In this document: one piece after another, positions 32,126 to 43,745 of the stretch | Numbering within the stretch: position 1 is the first letter of the stretch | Layout: each line of letters starts with the position of its first letter | Source: CAVQGZ01 sp942491665 | GTDB lineage: Bacteria; Actinomycetota; Actinomycetes; Jiangellales; Jiangellaceae | Direction: 5' to 3' | Length of the DNA stretch: 64,000 nucleotides | Assembly: GCA_942491665.1 (NCBI GenBank) | Contig: CALOBR010000020.1 | Coordinates: forward strand, 403,923 to 467,922 | Program-made: the position numbers and the translations under genes | The notes under the pieces: generated by a model | Told to the model about the DNA's origin: nothing | Databases searched by the model: none | The model's input: the letters and a program-made list of their open reading frames with translations, nothing else

Positions 32126-33307
32126 CTATCGACCGACCAGCTCGGTCTCCACCTCGTCCAGCGTCGCGGCGTCGCACAGGCCCAGCTCGTGCGCGACATG
32201 CGCGGCGTGGAAGGCGTCGCGCACGAAGTGGAACTCCACCCCGTTCGTCTGCGCCTGCACCGCGAGGGCGACCAGCTCTTCGGCCCGGTCGGCCAGGTGC
32301 GGCCCGACGTCGATGATGAGGATGCCGGCAATCTGCGTCGGGTGGCTGCCGGCGAACTCGAGGTAGATCTCGGGGTCGGCCTGCCCGGAGTCCCCGATCA
32401 GCAGAAACTTGGTCTGGGGGTACCCGCTGAGCAGGCGTCCGATCGCGTTGCGCTTGTGCTCGCGGCCTGAGCGGACGATGTAGCGGTCGGTCGGCCCCCA
32501 GTCGGTGAGGAACAGCGGCCCCCGCGGAAACCCCCGCCCCTGCAGAAACTTGGTGAGCAACGGGTACATCGCCCACGAGCCGGTCGACACGTAGAAGAAC
32601 GACGGTAGGGCAGCCACACCACCGCCCTTCGCTGGCCCGGGTCCCCGGTTGATGCCTCGGTAGAACGAGGCCATACCCGGGATCGCGTCGCGCCGGTTCG
32701 CGTCGCCCACCAGCGTGGCCAGCACCGCGCGCAGACCCTCGGTGACGCGGCTGCGCAGGACGGTGTCGTCGATGTCGCTGATCACCGCGAACGGCGCGTC
32801 CGGGTGGGGCACGAGAACCCGACCACGTCCGGTGACGACCTCGGCGGCGGCGCCGTCCGGCAGCAGGGTCGCCTCCACCCGGTGCCACCCCGGCGCCAGG
32901 CCGGGCACGGTCAACGTCGCCGCCGCGTAGCCGCGGCGCTGCGTGGTGACCTCCACCTCGACGTCGCCGACGGTGATGCGCACGTCCACCTGCGGCAGAC
33001 CGAGCGCGGCGTAGCGACGCAGGTTCTGCTCGGCCACGTCGCGGTACGGCATGCCCTGGCTGATCTCTGGGATGGCCGGCTGCTCCAGCACCTGCAGGTG
33101 CACGCGTACCTCGTCCCCGACGACGTAGCCACGGTGCACCGCGACGAGCATTCCGCGAAACGACCCGGCACCGAGCTTGCGATCGCGTCGGTAGTGCGAG
33201 AGGCGTCGGTCGAGGTCGGAGACGACCTGAGCCGCCTCGGCGCTGCGCACCAGCTTGCCCAGCGACTTTCTCGGATGGCGCAGCACCTGCACCGTCGCGT
33301 CGATCAC
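32126..33307 (-). CDS. App1-family phosphatidate phosphatase-like protein (DUF2183)
   Basis: The 393-residue protein has an N-terminal beta-rich region (residues 45-165) and a C-terminal haloacid-dehalogenase-like App1 domain. The catalytic DxDxT is ISDIDDTVLRS; other marks are FFYVSTGSWAMYPLLTKFLQ, the Lys-containing HKRNAIGRLL, and LLIGDSGQADPEIY. Yeast App1 dephosphorylates phosphatidic acid. Bacterial members have no signal peptide and their substrate is not established. It is a single gene bounded by the tRNA and the CBS gene. Confidence 0.88.
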   Translation of the reverse strand: MIDATVQVLRHPRKSLGKLVRSAEAAQVVSDLDRRLSHYRRDRKLGAGSFRGMLVAVHRGYVVGDEVRVHLQVLEQPAIPEISQGMPYRDVAEQNLRRYAALGLPQVDVRITVGDVEVEVTTQRRGYAAATLTVPGLAPGWHRVEATLLPDGAAAEVVTGRGRVLVPHPDAPFAVISDIDDTVLRSRVTEGLRAVLATLVGDANRRDAIPGMASFYRGINRGPGPAKGGGVAALPSFFYVSTGSWAMYPLLTKFLQGRGFPRGPLFLTDWGPTDRYIVRSGREHKRNAIGRLLSGYPQTKFLLIGDSGQADPEIYLEFAGSHPTQIAGILIIDVGPHLADRAEELVALAVQAQTNGVEFHFVRDAFHAAHVAHELGLCDAATLDEVETELVGR

Positions 33308-33362
33308 GGACCTAGCCTGTCAGGTGAGAACAGCGGTGGCGCGGTGGACGCCGGAACTGGCC

Positions 33363-33800
33363 TCAGGTGCTAGCAGCGTTGATGTACTGGGCGAGGGTGT
33401 CGCGCTCGGTCTCGAGTTCAGCCATGCGGTACTTGACCAGGTCACCGATGCTGACCAGGCCGCCGAGTCGATCGTCGATGATCACCGGTAGGTGACGGAT
33501 CCGCTGCTGGGTCATGATTCCGAAGATGACGTCGACGAGCTCCGTCGGCTCCGTGCAGACGACCTCGCGGGTCATGATCGTTGACACGTCCTCCGACAGC
33601 ACCGCGGCCCCGCGGCCGCCCAGCGCGCGGACGATGTCTCGCTCGGAGACGATGCCGTCCACGTGCTCACCGTCGGCAGAGACCACCGCGGCGCCGATCT
33701 GGAACTCGGCCAGCACGTCCAGCAGGTCACGCACCGTGGTGTCAGGTGGCACGGTGAACACGTCTCGTCCCTTGCCGCGCAGCACGTCCGTGATGTGCAT
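33363..33800 (-). CDS. CBS-domain pair protein
   Basis: The 145-residue protein consists of two CBS domains. The first runs from TVPPDTTVRDLLDVLAEFQIGAAVV to GIVSERDIVRAL, the second from VVCTEPTELVDVIFGIMTQQRIRHLPVI to LVSIGDLVKYRM, followed by a short helix. Such proteins sense adenine nucleotides or related ligands. ATG at 33800 is taken as start because MHITDVLRGKG begins the domain and a GAGAGGGG lies before it. It is not in an operon. Confidence 0.88.
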   Translation of the reverse strand: MHITDVLRGKGRDVFTVPPDTTVRDLLDVLAEFQIGAAVVSADGEHVDGIVSERDIVRALGGRGAAVLSEDVSTIMTREVVCTEPTELVDVIFGIMTQQRIRHLPVIIDDRLGGLVSIGDLVKYRMAELETERDTLAQYINAAST

Positions 33801-34049
33801 GGACAAACCCCTCTCATCCGACGTCACGACCGGTCAGGACGACAGCCACCGTAGAGCAGGACGTGTCGCCGACGGAAGGAGTTCGGGCGAGGCGGGACGA
33901 CAACGCCGATGGCGCCGGCCCGGCCGGTAACAGTTCTGTCGCGACCGACGCAAGCCGACGTCACCTTGGTTTGTTCGCACTAGCCTGCCGGTGCCGGGCA
34001 TCGACGCCTGGCCCGCATCCCTGCGGAGATTCAACAGAAGGAGCTGTCC

Positions 34050-35324
34050 ATGCATGTCCGCACGCGTGGCCTGGCACTCGTGGCAACGGTTGGCCTTCTC
34101 GCCGCAGCATGCGGCGGGGGCGACACCGACACGGACGCAGCCGCCACCACCGAACCGACGAGCGACGCCGTCAGTGCCGAAGGCGACCTGCTCGTCTGGG
34201 CCGACGAGACCCGCGCCAGCATCGTCGAAGAAATCGGTGCCCAGTTCGAGACTGACACCGGCGTGAGCGTCACCGTCGTCGAGAAGGCCAACGAGAACCT
34301 GAGGGCCGACTTCGAGACCCAGGCCCCCTCCGGCCAAGGGCCAGACGTTCTCGTCGGCGCCCACGACTGGATCGGCAACTTCATCGCCAACGGCCTCATC
34401 GCACCCATCGACCTGGGTGCCAAGGCCGCCGAGTTCCAGCAGGTCGCCATCGACGCGTTCTCGTTCGAGGGCCAGACCTACGGCCTGCCCTACGCCATCG
34501 AGAACATCGCCCTGGTGCGCAACACCGACCTCGCTCCTGACAAGCCCGCCTCATGGGACGACATGATCGCCAATGGCCAGGCCCTGGTGGAATCGGGCGA
34601 CGCCATGCTCCCCTTCGCCGTGCAGATGAACGCCGAAGCCGGCGACCCGTACCACTTCTACCCGCTGCAGACGTCCTTCGGCTCATTTGTGTTCGGGCAG
34701 ACCGAGGATGGGTCGTGGAACTCCGACGACGTCCAGCTGGACAACGAGGGAGGCCTCGAGTTCGCCGACTTCCTCGCGGAGAACGGTGAGGGCGGCACCG
34801 GTATCTTCAGCACGTCGATCAGCGGGGATATCGCCATCACCGAGTTCAACGAGGGCCGGCTTCCCTACTGGATCACTGGCCCGTGGAACGTCGCCGGCGC
34901 CCAGGAGGCGGGCGTCAACCTCGTGGTCGAAGAGATCCCCAGCCCGGGTGGCGACTACGCCGCTCCCTTCGTCGGCGTCCAAGGATTCATGATCTCCAAC
35001 GTGGGCGACAACCAGCTTCTCGCCAACGAGTTCGTCGTGAACTACCTGGGTACCGAGGAGGTCGCGCAGCAGCTGTACGACGCGGGCGGGCGCGCACCCG
35101 CGCTGACGTCTGCCTTCGAGGCCGTCTCCGACGACCCGATCGTCGCCGGCTTCGGCGAGGTCGGCGCCAACGGCAGCCCGATTCCGAACATCCCGGCAAT
35201 GGCCGCGGTCTGGGAGGAGTGGGGCAACGCGGAGGGTGCCATCGTCCTCGGTCGGGGCAACCCCGAGGAGTTGTGGACCACCATGGCCGACAAGGTCCGG
35301 GACAACATCGCGTCCTCGGACTAG
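34050..35324 (+). CDS. malE: Maltose-type ABC transporter, substrate-binding lipoprotein
   Basis: The 424-residue protein has a lipoprotein signal with lipobox AAAC (Cys21). A solute-binding protein family 1 fold follows: LLVWADETRASIVEEIGAQFETDTGVSVTVV, the cluster PDVLVGAHDWIGNFIANGLIAPID, YGLPYAIENIALVRNTDLAP, and ITGPWNVAGAQEAGVN. It is closest in pattern to MalE proteins that bind maltose and maltodextrins. It is followed by malF, malG and an ATPase gene. A strong hairpin at 35339-35370 after malE probably lets malE be expressed above the permease. Confidence 0.92.
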   Translation: MHVRTRGLALVATVGLLAAACGGGDTDTDAAATTEPTSDAVSAEGDLLVWADETRASIVEEIGAQFETDTGVSVTVVEKANENLRADFETQAPSGQGPDVLVGAHDWIGNFIANGLIAPIDLGAKAAEFQQVAIDAFSFEGQTYGLPYAIENIALVRNTDLAPDKPASWDDMIANGQALVESGDAMLPFAVQMNAEAGDPYHFYPLQTSFGSFVFGQTEDGSWNSDDVQLDNEGGLEFADFLAENGEGGTGIFSTSISGDIAITEFNEGRLPYWITGPWNVAGAQEAGVNLVVEEIPSPGGDYAAPFVGVQGFMISNVGDNQLLANEFVVNYLGTEEVAQQLYDAGGRAPALTSAFEAVSDDPIVAGFGEVGANGSPIPNIPAMAAVWEEWGNAEGAIVLGRGNPEELWTTMADKVRDNIASSD

Positions 35325-35338
35325 CCCGACTCGCTGGG

Positions 35339-35370
35339 AAGGCCCGAACCGGACAGGCGGTTCGGGCCTT
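35339..35370 (+). terminator. Intercistronic hairpin between malE and malF
   Basis: A perfect 13-bp stem (AAGGCCCGAACCG with CGGTTCGGGCCTT) with a six-base loop is followed by two T. It lies 15 bp after malE and 85 bp before malF. It could end most transcripts after malE or protect the malE mRNA 3' end. Confidence 0.85.
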
Positions 35371-35454
35371 TTCAGCATTTGTGGCGGTTCGACCTACTAG
35401 CCTCAGCTACAGCGGGCACGGCCCGCCGCATGGACAGCGTTCGTGGGAGGGCAG

Positions 35455-37041
<1,587 letters not shown>

Positions 37042-37042
37042 C

Positions 37043-37888
37043 ATGCGCTGGTTCCGCGACACCGGGTGGCGTCACCTCGCCACGCTCGCACTCGTCGTCT
37101 TCGCCTTGTTCCCCATCGTGTACCTGGTCAGCGCCTCACTGAACTCCTCTGGGACGCTGGTCGGGTCCAACGAGCTCTTCTCCTCGATCACGCTGTCCAA
37201 CTACCAGGACCTGTTCGAGACGACCAACTACGAACGCTGGTGGATCAACTCTCTCATCGTGGGCACAACGACGGCGGTTCTGACTGCGGCCCTGTGCGCG
37301 CTCGCCGCCTACGCGTTCAGCCGCTTCCGTTTCCGCGGGAGGCGCGGTGGCCTGTTCGGCCTGCTGCTCGTGCAAATGTTCCCGCAGCTGCTTGCCTACA
37401 TCGCGATCTTCGCTCTGCTGCTGTCGTTCCAGGAGTACTTCCCCGCGATCGGTCTCGGCACGCTGCTCGGCCTCATCCTGGTCTACCTCGGTGGTGCCCT
37501 GGGAGTGAACACCTGGCTGATGAAGGGCTTCTTCGACACCATCCCCCGCGACATCGACGAGTCGGCAAAGGTGGACGGAGCCGGGCACGCCCGTACGTTC
37601 TTCACCCTGATCCTGCCGCTGGTCACCCCGATCATCGCTGTCGTCGGCATGCTGTCCTACATCGCGACTGCCAACGACTACCTCATCGCGCGGACCGTGC
37701 TTGGGGACAACCCGGATGTCCAGACGCTGCCGGTCGGGCTGTACGAGTTCATCTCCCGGCAGTTCGAGCAGGACTGGGGAACGTTCGCCGCAGGCGCGAT
37801 CCTGGGCGCCATCCCACCGACCATCATCTTCTTCTTCGCCCAGCGCTACATCGCGAGCGGCCTCCTTGCGGGGTCAGTCAAGGGCTGA
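37043..37888 (+). CDS. malG: Maltose-type ABC transporter permease MalG
   Basis: The 281-residue protein has six helices and the EAA loop IPRDIDESAKVDGAGHARTFFTLILPLV that docks on the ATPase. Its start is one base after the malF stop (TGACATG), so it is translationally coupled. The pair forms the membrane channel of the importer whose binding protein is encoded at 34050. The C-terminus PPTIIFFFAQRYIASGLLAGSVKG is typical of MalG. Confidence 0.95.
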   Translation: MRWFRDTGWRHLATLALVVFALFPIVYLVSASLNSSGTLVGSNELFSSITLSNYQDLFETTNYERWWINSLIVGTTTAVLTAALCALAAYAFSRFRFRGRRGGLFGLLLVQMFPQLLAYIAIFALLLSFQEYFPAIGLGTLLGLILVYLGGALGVNTWLMKGFFDTIPRDIDESAKVDGAGHARTFFTLILPLVTPIIAVVGMLSYIATANDYLIARTVLGDNPDVQTLPVGLYEFISRQFEQDWGTFAAGAILGAIPPTIIFFFAQRYIASGLLAGSVKG

Positions 37889-38039
37889 CTCCGCCTGCTC
37901 GTCGGCGGCGGAAACAGATCGGTGCGAGTCGCCACGCCGATTCCATGTCGCTGACGGCCGGTTTACGGCAAGATGAACGTTGTCCCTCTCCACCACGGAT
38001 CGTCCGGCACGTACCTGCCGGTGGAAGGCAAGGTGCCCC

Positions 38040-39170
<1,131 letters not shown>

Positions 39171-39198
39171 CAGGCTCACTGCTTCTTCTTCAACGCAC

Positions 39199-39234
39199 GA
39201 CGGCGCCGGCTTCGCCCTGAGGCCCGGCGCCGTC
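39199..39234 (+). terminator. Hairpin after the ATPase gene
   Basis: An 11-bp stem GACGGCGCCGG/CCGGCGCCGTC encloses a 14-base loop, starting 28 bp after the stop. It has no T-run and lies only 27 bp before the next gene, so read-through is likely. Confidence 0.5.
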
Positions 39235-39261
39235 GGCGTCCGCAGCACCAGGAGGTTGCCG

Positions 39262-40563
39262 GTGGAGCTCACCATCCAGGCCAACCCCAACGAGCAGACC
39301 GAGCTCATCGACCTGCCGTGGGACATGCCGCTGGAGGAGTGGCCGTCGTGGTACCTGGTCGCCCTGCCACGGGGCATCTCGCGCCACGTCGTGCGCTTTG
39401 TCCGCATCAACACGAAGGTGTACGCGTTCAAAGAGATCGTCGAGTCGTACGCGCTACGCGAGTACCGCCTGCTGCGTGACCTCGAGCGCACGGACGTCCC
39501 ATCCGTCACCCCGGTCGGGGTGGTCACTGGACGTGAAGCACCCGACGGCTCGCCGCTGGACTCGATGCTCATCACGCGGCACCTCACATGGTCGCTGCCG
39601 TATCGCGCAGTGTTCTCCGGCAACCTGCGCCCCGACACGGTCGACCGGCTGCTCGATGCCCTCGTCGCGCTGATCGGGCGACTGCACCTCACCGGCTTCG
39701 TCTGGAACGACTGCTCGCTGTCGAACACGCTGTTCCGGCGCGACGCTGGCGCGTTCGCTGCCTACCTGGTCGACGCCGAAACAGGCGACCTGCACCCGAC
39801 GCTCAGCGATGGCCAGCGCACGAACGACATCGAGACCGCGCACCTCAACATCGCCGGCGAGCTGATGGACCTTCAGGCGGGCGGGGTGCTGGACGAGCAC
39901 CTGGATCCGATCGAGCTGGCCGCGGAGGTGCGCACGCGCTACGACCATCTGTGGGACGAGCTCACGGGGGTCGAGCAGTTCGCCTTCGGCGAGCGTTGGC
40001 GCGTGGCCCAGCGCATCGAACGGCTCAACTCGCTCGGCTTCGACGTGGACGAGCTGACCATCGTGACCGACATCGGCGGACGCACCGTCCGCATCCAGCC
40101 CAAGGTCGTCGACGCCGGGCACCACTCCCGCCGGCTGATGCGTCTGACCGGCATCGATGCGGAGGAGAACCAGGCCCGTCGGCTGCTCAACGACCTCGAC
40201 GCCTACGTGGCGTCCACCGACCGGCAGGCCGAGGTGGAGTCGCTGGTCGCCCACGAGTGGGTGTCGAACGTCTACCAGCCCGTGGTCGCCGCGATCCCGC
40301 GGGAGATGCGTGGCAAGCTCGAGCCGGCCGAGGTGTTCCACGAGGTGCTCGAGCACCGCTGGTACCTGTCGGAGCAGCGAGGGCACCAGGTTCCGCTGGA
40401 CGAGGCCGTCGCCTCGTACCTCAGCGACGTGCTCGCCCACAAGCCTGACGAGGCGGCTGTGCTGGGCAGCGCGGTGCGCCCGGGCGAGCCGGTCACCGTC
40501 TCCGATGACATGGAAGACACCCAGCCCTTCCGCCTCCCGTGGGACGAGCTGGACGAGAACTGA
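39262..40563 (+). CDS. DUF4032 protein with kinase-like catalytic loop
   Basis: The 433-residue protein starts at GTG 39262 after GGAGG at 39251-39255. DUF4032 proteins are found beside sugar-importer ATPase genes in actinobacteria. The sequence YAFKEIVESYALREYRLLRDLER resembles the lysine and glutamate of a protein-kinase N-lobe. HLTGFVWNDCSLSNTLFRRDAGAFAAYLVDAETGD resembles a catalytic loop (D..S.N) followed by a D-x-E metal loop, as in lipopolysaccharide kinases. A phosphotransfer role is therefore plausible but unproven. No signal peptide is present; the acidic C-terminal tail ends PFRLPWDELDEN. Confidence 0.82.
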   Translation: MELTIQANPNEQTELIDLPWDMPLEEWPSWYLVALPRGISRHVVRFVRINTKVYAFKEIVESYALREYRLLRDLERTDVPSVTPVGVVTGREAPDGSPLDSMLITRHLTWSLPYRAVFSGNLRPDTVDRLLDALVALIGRLHLTGFVWNDCSLSNTLFRRDAGAFAAYLVDAETGDLHPTLSDGQRTNDIETAHLNIAGELMDLQAGGVLDEHLDPIELAAEVRTRYDHLWDELTGVEQFAFGERWRVAQRIERLNSLGFDVDELTIVTDIGGRTVRIQPKVVDAGHHSRRLMRLTGIDAEENQARRLLNDLDAYVASTDRQAEVESLVAHEWVSNVYQPVVAAIPREMRGKLEPAEVFHEVLEHRWYLSEQRGHQVPLDEAVASYLSDVLAHKPDEAAVLGSAVRPGEPVTVSDDMEDTQPFRLPWDELDEN

Positions 40564-40566
40564 CCC

Positions 40567-41553
40567 TCAGGCGGTAATGGCTCGCCGAGCCTGCGCCACT
40601 GCGTACAGCGCGATGCCCGTCGCGACGGACGCGTTGAGCGACTCGACGTCTCCCCCGATCGGGATGCGCGCCACCACGTCGCACTGCTCGCGCACGACCC
40701 GCGAGAGCCCCTTGCCCTCCGAGCCCGTCACGAGCACCAGCGGCTCGGTCGCCAGCTCGAGCGCCCCCACGTCCCCGTCGCCGTCCCCGTCGAGCCCGAC
40801 CACGAACAGTCCCGCCTTGCGGTACGCCGCCAGCGCCCGCGCCAGGTTTGTCGCCCGAGCCACCGGGACGCGCGCCGCCGCGCCCGCCGACGTGCGCCAC
40901 GCCGACGCGGTCATGCCGGCTGAGCGCCGCTCCGGCACGAGCACGCCGTGCGCCCCGAAAGCCCCCGCGCTGCGCACGACCGCGCCCAGGTTGCGCGGGT
41001 CGGTCACGCCGTCGAGTGCGACGACCAGCGCCGGCTCGTCGGAGTCGAGCGCGCGGTCGAGCAGGGCGTTCGGGTGGGCGTAGGTGTACGGCGGCACCTG
41101 CAGCGCCAGCCCCTGGTGCCGGGCGTCGCCGGCGAGGCGGTCGAGCTCGGCGCGGGGCGACTCCAGAACCGGCAGGCCCCTGTCGGCGGCGAGCTTGAGG
41201 GCCTCTTTGACCCGGTCGTCGCTGTCGATCCGCTCGGCCACGAGCAACGCCGTGGCGGGCACCGACTCGCGCATCGCCTCGACCACGGGGTTGCGCCCGG
41301 CGACTACCTCGGTGGTGGGCTTGCCCTTCGACCCGGATCCGCGTCCTCCCGTTCCGCTGCGGCCGGACGATCCCTTGCCCGAGCCCGCCCGCTTCGCGCG
41401 CCGGTAGGCCACGTGCCCCGGACGCTCCTCGGCCTTCGGCGTCGGACCCTTGCCCTCCAACGAGCGGCGGCCCTTGCCACCGGTGCCTGCTGTGGCGCCC
41501 TTCTTCGTGCCCGGGTTGCGTCGCGACCCTTGTCGTTGCGAGTTGCCTGCCAC
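40567..41553 (-). CDS. rlmB: 23S rRNA (guanosine-2'-O-)-methyltransferase RlmB
   Basis: The 328-residue SPOUT (TrmH) methyltransferase modifies G2251 of 23S rRNA. A basic, low-complexity N-terminal tail (about 85 residues, Gly/Arg/Lys-rich) is followed by the substrate-binding domain (VAGRNPVVEAMRES...) and the knot domain with the three TrmH motifs: LDGVTDPRNLGAVVRSA, LVTGSEGKGLSRVVRE and IPIGGDVESLNASVATGIAL. The GTG at 41553 overlaps the cysS stop by one base. The long basic tail is common in actinobacterial members. Confidence 0.94.
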   Translation of the reverse strand: MAGNSQRQGSRRNPGTKKGATAGTGGKGRRSLEGKGPTPKAEERPGHVAYRRAKRAGSGKGSSGRSGTGGRGSGSKGKPTTEVVAGRNPVVEAMRESVPATALLVAERIDSDDRVKEALKLAADRGLPVLESPRAELDRLAGDARHQGLALQVPPYTYAHPNALLDRALDSDEPALVVALDGVTDPRNLGAVVRSAGAFGAHGVLVPERRSAGMTASAWRTSAGAAARVPVARATNLARALAAYRKAGLFVVGLDGDGDGDVGALELATEPLVLVTGSEGKGLSRVVREQCDVVARIPIGGDVESLNASVATGIALYAVAQARRAITA

Positions 41554-42971
41554 TACGTGCCCACCTCGATCGTCCACCGGGCGCCGGCTTGAGTGTCTTC
41601 GACGGCAACGCCCATCGCCGTCAGTCGATCGCGAATGGCGTCGGCCGTGGCGTAGTCGCCTGCCGCGCGGGCCGCGGCCCGCTGGTCGACAAGCATCGCG
41701 ACGAGTCCGTCCACCACCGTGCGCAACCGGTCGCCCTCGCCGCCGGCGCGTGACGCCCACGGCTCGGCGAACGGGTCGAGCCCGAGCACGTCCAGCATGG
41801 CCCGGACGCTGCCCACCACCGAACGCAGCGCATCGGAGTCGCCGGAGGCCAGCAGGCCGTTGCCCTCGCGCACTGCATCGTGCACGGCTGCCACGGCTGC
41901 GGGCACGCCGAGATCGTCGTCCATCGCCGCCGCGAAGCCCGCCGGCACCGACCCCGGCTCGACCGCTCCGGTCACTTCGACGGCCCGTTCCAGAAATCCC
42001 TCGATGCGCCGAAAGCCGACCCCGGCCTCGGCCATCGACTCCTCGCTGAACTCGATGTTGCTGCGGTAGTGCGGGGCGACCAGGTAGTAGCGCAGCTCGA
42101 TCGGGCGTACACGGCGCACGACCTCGCTCACCAGCAGCGAGTTGCCGAGCGACTTGCTCATCTTCTCCCCCGAGGTGGTCACCCAGGCGTTGTGCATCCA
42201 GTAGCGGGCGAAGCCACGTCCGGCAGCCGCCGACTGCGCAAGCTCGTTCTCGTGGTGCGGGAAGCGCAGGTCGAGCCCGCCGCCGTGGATGTCGAACGTG
42301 TCGCCCAGGTACTTGCCCGCCATCGCCGAGCACTCCAGGTGCCATCCGGGACGGCCGACCCCCCACGGGGTCGGCCACGACGCCGACTCGGGCTCGCCGG
42401 GCTTGGCGCCCTTCCACAGGGCGAAGTCACGCGGGTCACGCTTGCCTCGAGGGTCGGCGTCGACGGCCGACTCCATCTCGTCCACACGCTGGCCCGACAG
42501 CTCGCCGTAGCGGGGCCACGACCGAACGTCGAAGTACACGTCGCCCGAGCCGTCGGACGGCGCGTAGGCGTGCCCGGCTTCGATGAGCGCGTCCATGAGC
42601 GCGATCATCTCGGTCACGTGCCCGGTGGCGTGCGGCTCGTGGGTGGGTTGGCGGCAGCCGAGCACGTCGTAGGCGTCGGTGAACGTGCGCTCGAAGCGCG
42701 TAGCCCACGCCCACCACGGCACCCCGGCCTCGGCAGACTTCTGAAGGATCTTGTCGTCGATGTCGGTCACGTTGCGGATGAACGTGGTCTGGTAGCCGCT
42801 GGCCTCGAGCCACCGCTGGAGCACGTCGAACACCAGCCCCGAGCGGATGTGCCCGATGTGCGGCGCCGCCTGCACGGTGGCTCCACACAGGTAGATGCCG
42901 ACCTTGCCGGGTTCGAGGGGCTCGAACGGTCGGACGGCCCGCTGCGCGGTGTCGTAGAGGTGAAGCGCCAC
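41553..42971 (-). CDS. cysS: Cysteine-tRNA ligase
   Basis: The 472-residue class I synthetase shows the HIGH-type motif PHIGHIRSG, zinc ligands (CGATV near the start and a later WHLECSAM with HGGGLDLRFPHHENE), and the KMSKS loop GEKMSKSLGN. The C-terminal DALR-type helical domain is present, so the length is normal. It lies between rlmB and a repeat-filled gap, in the conserved actinobacterial order carD-ispD-ispF-cysS-rlmB. Confidence 0.97.
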   Translation of the reverse strand: MALHLYDTAQRAVRPFEPLEPGKVGIYLCGATVQAAPHIGHIRSGLVFDVLQRWLEASGYQTTFIRNVTDIDDKILQKSAEAGVPWWAWATRFERTFTDAYDVLGCRQPTHEPHATGHVTEMIALMDALIEAGHAYAPSDGSGDVYFDVRSWPRYGELSGQRVDEMESAVDADPRGKRDPRDFALWKGAKPGEPESASWPTPWGVGRPGWHLECSAMAGKYLGDTFDIHGGGLDLRFPHHENELAQSAAAGRGFARYWMHNAWVTTSGEKMSKSLGNSLLVSEVVRRVRPIELRYYLVAPHYRSNIEFSEESMAEAGVGFRRIEGFLERAVEVTGAVEPGSVPAGFAAAMDDDLGVPAAVAAVHDAVREGNGLLASGDSDALRSVVGSVRAMLDVLGLDPFAEPWASRAGGEGDRLRTVVDGLVAMLVDQRAAARAAGDYATADAIRDRLTAMGVAVEDTQAGARWTIEVGT

Positions 42972-43024
42972 GTCACCAGCCTACGGCGCCCGAAGCCACC
43001 CGAGCCGCGCCGCGCATCCCGCGC

Positions 43025-43112
43025 GCGATCTTGGCGCCTGCGCCGTGCTTGGTCGCGATCTTGGCGGATACGCCGCATGCGAACCGCGTTGTGGCTCCTG
43101 CGCCAAGATCGC
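43025..43112. repeat. Dispersed palindromic repeat element, copy 2 (double left arm)
   Basis: Left arms GCGATCTTGGCG at 43025-43036 and again at 43055-43066 (30 bp apart), then the right arm CGCCAAGATCGC at 43101-43112. The 34 bp between the inner arms hold a GCCGCATGCG...GTTGTGGC dyad. The same L-L-R layout is found in the E2 gene at 6085-6172. Confidence 0.8.
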
Positions 43113-43207
43113 CGGTGGTGCGGGGACGTGGGGCGGGTGTGGGGCGGGGCCGGCCACCCCGCAGCCCCCAGCCGGACGCCGCCGCCCTCCACCCCCTTCA
43201 GCAGCGC

Positions 43208-43265
43208 GCGATCTTGGCGGCTGGGCCGCACGGGCGCGTCCATGCGGCCGGTACGCCAAGATCGC
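43208..43265. repeat. Dispersed palindromic repeat element, copy 3
   Basis: GCGATCTTGGCG (43208-43219) and CGCCAAGATCGC (43254-43265) flank 34 bp with an inner GGGCCGCA...TGCGGCC dyad. The whole 372-bp gap from 42972 to 43343 between cysS and the PPOX gene holds only these elements and GC-rich filler. I see no gene in it. Confidence 0.8.
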
Positions 43266-43343
43266 GGGGCAGCTGGCGGGCCGGGCACCTGGCGGGGCCG
43301 GGCAGCGGGACGGGGCCGGCCACCCAGCCCGCAGCCCGCGGGC

Positions 43344-43745
43344 TCAGCCGTGCCAGACGACCTTGTCGGCCTCGACCCGACAGACGACGCGCACGTTGGA
43401 CGTGCCGTCGTCCCAGGGGTAGCGCTCGAGCCCGCGGTACTTCGCGGCCAGCGCGTCGATCAGCGCCCGCCCGCCCTGCTCGCTCATCGTCACCCGGCCG
43501 CGCGCCTCGAGGTAGCGATAGGGGTTGGCTGCATCGAGCACGAGCACCGACACCCGAGGGTCGCGGGCCATGTTGTGGGCCTTGCGCCGTCCGAGCACGG
43601 TGGAGAAGACGAGGGTGTCGCCCTCGCGCGCGATCCAGACGACGGACGTGTGCGGCGAGCCGTCCGGCTCCAGCGTGGCGAGGGTGGCGAAGCTCAGCCC
43701 GTCCACGGCGGCGCGAGCAGCGTCCGGCAGCGGGAGCGACGTCAC
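43344..43745 (-). CDS. PPOX-class (pyridoxamine oxidase-like split barrel) protein
   Basis: The 133-residue protein has the split-barrel flavin/F420-binding pattern: FATLATLEPDGSPHTSVVWIAREGDTLVFSTVLGRRKAHNMARDPRVSVLVLDAANPYRYLEARGRV. This resembles the Rv1155-like family that binds F420 or FMN. Its GTG start overlaps the ispF stop by 4 bp (GTGA at 43742-43745), so it is the last coupled gene of the carD-ispD-ispF run. It interrupts the usual ispF-cysS neighbour order. Confidence 0.87.
   Translation of the reverse strand: MTSLPLPDAARAAVDGLSFATLATLEPDGSPHTSVVWIAREGDTLVFSTVLGRRKAHNMARDPRVSVLVLDAANPYRYLEARGRVTMSEQGGRALIDALAAKYRGLERYPWDDGTSNVRVVCRVEADKVVWHG

Noticed and set aside
43025..43265. 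A CRISPR array
   Set aside because: The repeats are inverted pairs of 12 bp with unequal spacing, not direct repeats of 24-37 bp with unique spacers, and no cas gene is near.
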